Source: Nymphaea colorata
Lineage: Eukaryota > Streptophyta > Magnoliopsida > Nymphaeales > Nymphaeaceae
Length of the DNA: 64,000 nt
Reading direction: 5' to 3'
Assembly (NCBI RefSeq): GCF_008831285.2
Contig: NC_045139.1
Span: forward strand, 32,089,706-32,153,705
Both the position numbers and the translations under genes were made by a program. Positions 52,601 to 61,600 of the stretch are shown piece after piece (positions within the stretch are counted from its first letter, which is position 1; the number at the start of each line of letters is the position of its first letter). The notes under the pieces are model-generated. The model had not been told where the DNA came from, did not search any database, and was given only the letters and a program-made list of their open reading frames with translations.

Positions 52601-55600
52601 GAAGAATCCGTAAAGAAGCATGTCGTGCCACAGGAGAGAAGGTATCATAATAATCAACCCCATAAGTTTGGGTATAGCCTTCAGCAACCAGTCGAACTTT
52701 ATATCTGTCAATGCTGCCATCCGCTCGGTATTTGATAGTAAAGACCCATCTGCAACCAACAATGGTTGCATCAGCTGAAGGAGTAACAAGTGTCCAGGTG
52801 CCTCTATATTGAAGAGCATCCATCTCTTCTTGCATAGCTGCAGCCCATTTTGGATCAGAGAGAGCATCCATGGGATTCTGTGGAAGAGCAATAGCCGACA
52901 ACCCCTTGACAAACTGGCGGTACATAGGAGTGAGTCTATCCATGGATAAATGACCAGAGATAGGATGCAAAGTGCAACTGCGTTTGCCTTTCCTTTGAGC
53001 AATGGGCATATCAAGTTCATTAGGAGCATGAACATGCTCGTGACATTCTCCTATGTCATCATTACATAAAAAATTGTCAGCAGAGTTTGTGTCAGGAATT
53101 ACCTTGGGCGTGCTGGGTGAAGGCACAGGTGCACAGTGAGCAGGCGCAACAGGTTTAGTATGACGGTGGTAGACAGCCCCAAAGCGTGAGTCAACTGGTT
53201 TTGGACAACTCATGAGAGGTAGAGGAAAATGGACTTCATCATTCAATTCAGGCGCCCTTAATTGAGTTCCATTTGGGGAGAAGAAAGAGGTGGACTCAAA
53301 GAATGTAACATCAGTAGTCACATAATACCGACGAGTAGAAGGATCATAACATCGATATCCCTTTTGAGTGCGGGAATAACCAAGAAAGATCGTTTTGATG
53401 GCCCGAGGAGACAACTTATCTTGCCCAGGACCAAGCAACTGAACAAAGGCAACACATCCAAAAACACGAGGTGGAACAGAAAACAAGTCTCTGTCAGGAA
53501 AGAGGACAGAGATAGGAATAAGGTCTCCCAACACAAATGACGACATACGATTAATAAGATAGCATGCCGTGAGAACAGCATCTCCCCAGTAAGAATGGGG
53601 AACATGGCTATGTATGATAATGGTTCTGGCAACATCAAGAATATGACGGTGTTTCCGTTCAACAACCCCATTTTGTTGGGAGGTATAGGCACAAGAGGTT
53701 TGGTGGATGATACCCTTATCCCTGAAAAATTGTTCTAAAGAGGAAGCACAGAACTCAAGAGCATTGTCAGAGCGCACAATTTTGACACAAGTATCAAACT
53801 GAGTCAGAATTTCATTGATAAAATTTTTGATTACATGACCCACTTCAGATTTATTCTTCATAAGAAAAACCCAACTAACACGACTGTGGTCATCGACAGC
53901 AACAAGATAATATCGATGACCTTGAAGATCAGGTGTACGACTCGGGCCCCAAACATCAAAATGAAGTAACTCAAACACGGAATGGCTACTTCTACTGGGC
54001 CGCAGAGGAAAGGATGACCGATGGTGTTTGCCCAACTGACAAGACTCACATTGAAAAGAAGACTTAGGAGACAGCTGAGGAAGAACATGCAGCAGTTTCT
54101 GAAACGGTAGATGTCCAAAACGTAAATGCCAAGTATAAGCCGAGGATGAGGATGACCCTGAAGAGGTAGACCCAGCAAAGGGAAAGGGATGCACTAGCCT
54201 GTAAAGACCTCCCTGTTCACGGCCACTGCCAATCACCCTGCCCGTCAGTATATCCTGAAACACAAGAGAAGAGGAGTCAAATATAGCACGACAGTTTAAA
54301 TCTCTGGTAATCTGACTGATAGACAGTAGGCTATGTGGGAATTCTGGTGCATGAAGAACATGTTGCAACGACAATGATGAAGTAAGTTGGACCTCTCCAT
54401 GTCCAACAACTGGAGAATATTTGCCATCTGCTAGAATAACCAAGCGACCAGGTGGAGCAGGGACATAAGAGGTAAACTGTGCCTTGTCTCCACAGAGATG
54501 TGTCGATGCACCCGAATCAATGAGCCAATCTGTAGTGTCAGTAGCAGGAGTATAGGCAGAATACATACCAGATGAAGACACACTGGCAGCAGTAGTGATA
54601 GTAGAGGTGGTCGGATCAGGAGCTTGTTGAGGTCTATCTCCAATCAAGTGTCTCAACTGAGAGATAATATCATCTGCACGTAACTCACTGGAGGAAACAG
54701 TATGCTGAGTCTTAGGCTGCTCTGGAGAATCAGTAAATACAGTCTGATTTGCAACAGTTGGACGACCATGTTTCTGCCAACACTTATCCACAGTGTGACC
54801 AATGCGATGACAAAACTGACATACTGGGCGCGAAGGGGTATTGCCACGGCCACGATATCCTCGTCCTCTGGCAAAGAGGGACCCACCTCGGCCACGAGTA
54901 GCAAGCATAGCAGAAGTGGTATCAAGAACAGTCGATGCAGGGATTGGAATTCTGCTTAGCCTACTATAAGCCTCATCAATAGGAGGAATCGAGGGACTAG
55001 TGAGCATCTGATTCTTTGCTGATTCATAAACAGAGTCTAATCCAAAGAGAAATACCCCTACCATAAGCATATCTCTATATGCCTTTTGTTGTTCACACTT
55101 ACATGCAGGAAAATAGCTATTTAGTCTCTCAAACATGGACTTGAGACTAGAATAATAAGTATGAAGAGGTCGACCATCTTGGCGCATCGGATGAATATCA
55201 TGATGAAGCTGCATAATTCTTGTTTCATTCCTTGCTTGTGAATAGGTGGCTGCAAGGGAATCCCACATATCCTTTGCACTTTCCTTATGCAAGACTTCAT
55301 TTGCAATGTCTTGAGTAAGAGTACCAACAATCCATACCATAACCAACGAATTATCTTTAAACCAAATAGTATATTTTCCTACCTTCTGTACGGGCTCGGG
55401 CTCCAATATGAGATGTTCCTTCTCATGAGTAATCAAGGTTCTTTTTATTTGCATGGCCCACATCTCGTAATTACCCCCATCCATTTTGGTGATAATGCTG
55501 GAAAATGGGGAACTCTTCATCTCTCCCGACGATACAAAGGAAGAGGTATTAGCGCCACTGCTAATTTCAGACATCTTTCAACACAAAGGAGGAAACCGAG

Positions 55601-58600
55601 CCACAGAATAGGAAGTGCAGGCAAAAAGAAGACAATCACATATCGAAAGACAACATGCTGATCATGAAGCAATATGCAGTTAACGCGCGCAGCAATCCAT
55701 AAGGCTGATCGGCTGGAAGAGGCAACAACAGAGCTGAACTAAGAGAGATACCAGAGACGACAGCGAAGACACTGAGAAGAAAATCAGCGTGCAGAGCAGC
55801 GGAGACAGCGTGCAGCGGAGAAGCAGCAGCGACGGACGGCGGCGGGCGGAGATGACAGCGACGGCGGGCGGAGGCGGCGGGCGGAGAGGACAGTGACGGG
55901 CGGAGATGGGTGGACACGAGCGGCGGAGGAATAGCATCGACGGGCGCAGTCAGGCGGCGGGTGGCGCCGCTCAATCGGCGACGGCGCGCCGAGGAGGAGG
56001 AGACGGCTGGAGCTCTGATACCATGATAAGATTAGAAAGAATAATACTTTGATTAACTTCGAAATCTGCCCTAACTCCTCTTTATATAGACTAGAGGAGA
56101 GTGAGAAGATACAAGAGACCCATCTAAAGGAAATGTTATTACAAAAGTACCCTCTTAAACCTAAAACTAAATATAAACACATCTTAACATATACTATTGA
56201 AGAAAATCACATGTAAAGATATGCTTGAAAAAATAGAATATTGTCTACAAATCTACATAAATATCAAGAAGTAATGCTAAGCAAGACTTAAAGCTTTGCA
56301 ACCTAAAAACTGATATAATGTTATGAAGTATGTATGATGTTAAACATCTTAATCACGTTCAAGTGCATATGTAACTGCAAGCAACGGAATGATTAAGTAA
56401 ACTGATTATAAACCAGATGAAATTAATCTAGTTGACAATTGATATACTTTTTTGATAGAAATTGCAAACTATATGATTCTCAACTCTCTAAAGTTTAGAT
56501 AGTCAACTTTTCATATGTGAAATTAAAGTTATTAAACCTAGAAAAACAATGAATAGATGATAAAAGGAAGAAAAAAGCAAGAAAGCAAAGGGTAGGAGAG
56601 AAGAAGAAGCAAGAAGGTAAGGAAGAAGAGGAAGAAGACGAAAGAGGTTAAGGCAGAAGAAGAGGGAAAATGGGAAAAGAATAAAGAAAGAAAAAGGTAG
56701 AAGAAGAATAAATGACTTTAGGAGAAGAAATCTCTTTCTATTTTTGCAAAATTCGGCGCCTACGTACTACAGCCCACCCAACCCAAACACACATAGCTCC
56801 TGGGCTTTTTAGGTGTCCACCAGCTAGTTACCGTTGTTAGGATTTGACTACACATTTATAAACAAATTTTGCCACTTACCCCTAGAAGCGTCCTTTTATG
56901 CTGGGTTTCTATGCTTAATTTTTTGGCAGCTATAGCTATCATTGCAATAGGAGATGGATTAATGTTCTCTTTGAACTTCATTTCCTGATTTCCAGGTCAG
57001 GGTTGCTATTTGTAAATGACACTTTTTTCTTAGATAATAATTTTATCTGTTAATACGCCGATTTCTGAAGTTATCAATCAATTTAGTTATCTTTGTGCTT
57101 TTTTCGAATAGGTGTTGGATACTGATGGTATTGCTGCACCGGGTGAGATAATAAGACCAAAAGATATTTATTTAAATAAACAGAGCCCTATCAACACAAG
57201 GGATCGTTTTGATCATCCTATGGACTTACCAGATAGGTATGTTATCTTAGTTGTGGTGGAAAAGCTTTCTATTCTTGAGGCATAGGAGAGGGTTGTGACA
57301 AAGGTACTCTAACAAAAATGCCACAAAAGTGGCATTCTTGGGTTGCCTTTAAAAAAAATCATGCCCATTGTAATCTATGGAGGAAATTTTAGTGGGATGA
57401 TTCTGTTTTAGGCTATGATCAATGTACAAAGTGCCTCCCACCTGTCTTCTCGTTAGATGCTTAAGGTTTTTCTAGCCTTTTGTCTAATTCGGAATCTCAT
57501 GTTTTGGGTACTCTTTACCAGCGCGTACAAGCAATCAGGCCTGTCCTATAAAGGTCCCTTAGGAGAAACAGCTGTCATTGACAAAGTCCAGTTGTCAACG
57601 GACAACAATAATAATCTCTGCATAAAGTTTCTTTTTCGCCATACGCGTCGGCCGGAGGTAGGTTGTTCCTATAAATTTTCAGCACATACATCAAAACAAT
57701 ATTGATGTCTTTTACAATATGTAGCTGATTAAATTTCATTTGGCTGTTGTATCTTTTCAATGACTGTCCAGCTTGGTGACAAATTCAGCAGTAGACATGG
57801 ACAAAAAGGTGTTTGTGGTGTTATTTTGCCGCAGGAAGATTTTCCATTTTCTGAACGTGGTATTTGCCCTGATCTGATTATGAATCCTCACGGATTTCCA
57901 AGGTAAACATTTGCTTAAGCTCCAAACATGTCTAAAGTTTAAACTTTAAACCATATGTTTCTATTGTATCTTTATTAAATCCGTTTTATGCCTGTTTATT
58001 TATACATATTGAAATGTGCATGTGGATTATCCATTTTCTTCTTCTTTGAAAATTTACGTGCTTAGTTTGATTAGTTGGTTCACATTTTTTGCTAGATACT
58101 TGTTTAATTCGTTAAGCACATACTTGTCTAGTCTATGTATCGGTTTTCTTTTCCCTGTGCTAGTCGAATGACAATTGGGAAGATGATCGAGCTCTTGGGA
58201 AGCAAGGCTGGGGTTTCAACAGGGAGATTTTTTTATGGGAGTGCCTTTGGTGAGCCAAGCGGCCATGCTGATAAAGTTGAATGCATAAGGTAGACCATAA
58301 TTTCTTTTCCTGATTATTGGTTAAACATTATTATTAACATTATTATTATTATTATTATTATTATGTAACTATCTGGTCTATTTTCGTATGACAGTCAGGC
58401 CCTTGTAAACTGCGGTTTTAGCTACAATGGGAAGGATTTCATCTATTCAGGTTTTTATATGCACATAATGCATTACATCAAGTAAAATTCTAGCTCCCAT
58501 ATGATGCCAAATGTTCTTATGTAGGCATAACTGGATATCCACTTCAGGCGTATATATTCATGGGACCAATTTATTACCAGAAGTTAAAACACATGGTATG

Positions 58601-61600
58601 GCACTTTGTGTAGCTTGGAAATTTTTCTGGATTGAAAATTCTCGATTTAGTTCTGCATTAAATTTGAATTCCACACTATCTAGAAATGTTTTTGTGAGAA
58701 GTGGTTTAATTCATGTAGCCATGACTTGCATTTATGCTCATGGAGTTCCATTTCATGTATGTCATTGATTAGCATGTATTTGTGGGTATTCGTGTGAGCA
58801 TATTTGCGAGCATGTTCATGTTTCTCTTTTGAAGTTAGTAAAAAATGTGTAAATTCGTGAATTTTTTATTCCTGCATGATCCATTTGAGTGGGAATGTGA
58901 ATGGAACCTCTTCTACCCAGTGTTATCTATATTGTAAACCTATACGGTATGCTCACGATACACGATATGCTCATGTATCGTAAGCATATTGCCCATATCG
59001 TACGATACTGGTGATACACTCCCGTATCGTACAATACAGAGGAAATCAAGCAGCATTCTTTTATCAAAGCTGGTTGTTACTGTTCAATCTTAACCAAATG
59101 CATTCAAATAACTTAAATGGCTGACAAATTAATGAATTCATTCAATTAACAAACTGCTGCCATCAGAATACTGAATTATCTCAACACAGTCAGATAATAT
59201 ATAGCCCTCTAACAGAAGGAATTACAACTAAATATTCACTATCCACTGCATATTTTCTAAGTGGAAATGTAGAAGAAACCTCTTGTATCTTTTGACGTAT
59301 AAATTCTAATTATTCATAAAGCAGATACAGACACAGTTCATAAGACTGCCTCACCTACTTTATTTGTATATTGGCTGTTCAGATGGCTGTCAAGCCATGT
59401 GTCCCATTTACATGTTCTTTCACAAATCCAACCATATAGATGCATGCAAGATGTCCAAGGAGGACAGCTTGAGATCTCCCGAGAGATGGACTTGGTCGTG
59501 TAAATGAGGTTTTTCTAGTGTTGGCATGGAGACAATTGGTTTCCTTCTTTCTGCATCTCATAAGATTAAGAAGAAACTGATGGCAATCCAATATGTAGAT
59601 CAGACTTTGTAGTGATTTTAAGATTAGTGATCTTAGCTTTTTTAGCTCATAAAGTACAACCAAGGTATTGGATTTTTATGATCTTCTTGTTCCAATTTTT
59701 TTCAATATTGATGCAGTTAAATTTGTGGAAAAACACTTTAAAAAGCATATAAAAGTGTGTGTGTGTGTGTGTGTTTGAAGACCACATTTTTTAGGTGCAA
59801 CCCCTGCACACTTATATGACATAAATAGAAAGTTCTTTGTCAACTCATACCCCTCTCAGATATCTCGTTTGCATGAACAACAGATAATTATCCTTTTCTT
59901 TCTTGAATTCCACTACATTCTATTGATTCAATTCATGGTACTTTACTTCATTTATTATATTCTACTTTCTCGAATATCCTTCAGATAAGGTGAAACCTTT
60001 TTGTCCTTCTTGCTTATCCTCCATCAGGTTCTTGATAAAATGCATGCTCGAGCTACAGGTCCTCAAGTAACATTGACTAGGCAACCTACTGAAGGAAGGG
60101 CCCGTGATGGAGGTACATGAAAACCATGCTCTTTTTTTTTTTTTAAAATATCCTTTCTACTTTATCAACTGATTCCCATCTGTATTGATTGGAAATACTG
60201 ACCTTGTTTACAGGCTTACGTTTAGGAGAAATGGAGCGTGATTGTTTGATAGCATATGGGGCGAGCATGTTGATAATGGAGAGACTGATGACCTCTAGTG
60301 ATCAGTTTCAAGTTCATGTACAACTCGTTCTAGATTTATGAGCGTTTCCTTTCTATGATCTGTTGCAATCGGCTTGTCAAATTACATGCTTTTTGTTTTG
60401 GGATGCATGTGAATACATTTGCTTCCTTGATGGTGTCAAATAGTTTATAAGCAAAATTTTTGTTTCAATTTCCAATATGATTGTTTAATAACAACTTTTT
60501 TTTTCTTATGAGAATTCATGGCAGGATTTTCTATAAAATGTGAAGTTGAAATCTTGTCTGAAAAATGTTCGGTGAAAGTTTTTTATTTCATCGATAAGAG
60601 AAAATTACATGTATTATCCCTACAGTGTTTAGAAAAGTAAGGAAGGTTGTCTATTGATCATTCCTGGCTTAACTTACTAAGTGCTTTGTTGCTGCATTCA
60701 AACATTTAGCATATGTTTATTTTTTCTGCTTATAGTGAGTTCTGTTGGAAACCTATTTGTTGTGGAGGAATGAAATTTGTCCAAAAGAAAGGAATAGTAC
60801 CGTTTATTTCATTCTATGCCTTTCTTGTCATATATATCTGAATGGAACTGTGCTCTTCCTCTTTGGATTTGGGATGTATACTGTTGATCTTGTGCATCGT
60901 ACATAGGACCTTTTCTAGATCTAAAGAAGGTACTCATATTTCATCAAGTTCGTTGTTGATAGTTGATGCATGGGGTACTTGGCTATAAGCTAGTGTGCTA
61001 ATGAATAATAGAAGTGAGCTGCCTGAAATTCATATGAAGCTTCATATTTGAAAATTAGATGAATGCCAACGTTCATGTTTACAAGGAATAATGGGCAACA
61101 TGTTTGTTCTTCTTGAGGAAAAGAAATTATGCATGAGATATACCTGTCAATAGAACAAACTTGATGGTAGTGAGAATCCACATGTTTCATATAAGGCTAG
61201 GCTGCTAAGCTTTTTTGCCCGGCTTTCAGTTCTTGAGTGCCCAAAACAAAAGGTACTCCTAGGCATGGAGGTGAAAAAGTGACTTTATTTTCACTTTCTT
61301 TTGGAGATAAAAGAACAAAAAGGAATAGAGGCACCTATAGGTCTATTTCGCCTTTTGTTAAATCAGTGGAAAAGGTTTCATCAACATTGCAAACACAATT
61401 AGGTACATCTTGGAAATATTAAGTTTCTAGGATTGACACAAAGGAATGCACTCACCTGACTGATTTTGATATTAATAAAAGAAACTGACTAATTTGGATA
61501 TAGTAATGCATGGTAAGAATTAGAATGTTATTTAGTATAATTAAAGAGGCTAGTGCAAGCAATTTATATTGAAGGTACTTCTAGTCATTTTTTCTAATAC

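Larger units (their letters stand above)
51181..56189 (-). mobile_element. Complete Ty1/Copia LTR retrotransposon (5.0 kb)
   Basis: The element has all expected parts. They are two 166-bp LTRs (TG...CA ends), a TATAC target duplication, an initiator-Met tRNA primer site, a polypurine tract and one uninterrupted gag-pol frame. It lies antisense in the NRPC2 intron 50456-57111. The LTRs differ at a single base (51246 against 56089), about 0.6%, so the insertion is recent. The short LTRs and single frame resemble the Ale/Retrofit group of plant Copia elements, but the lineage is an inference. Confidence 0.97.

Noticed and set aside
55636-56182. Pro/Ser/Ala-rich frames on the minus strand
   Set aside because: They fall in the Copia leader and 5' LTR and come from GC-rich repeats, not from a separate gene.
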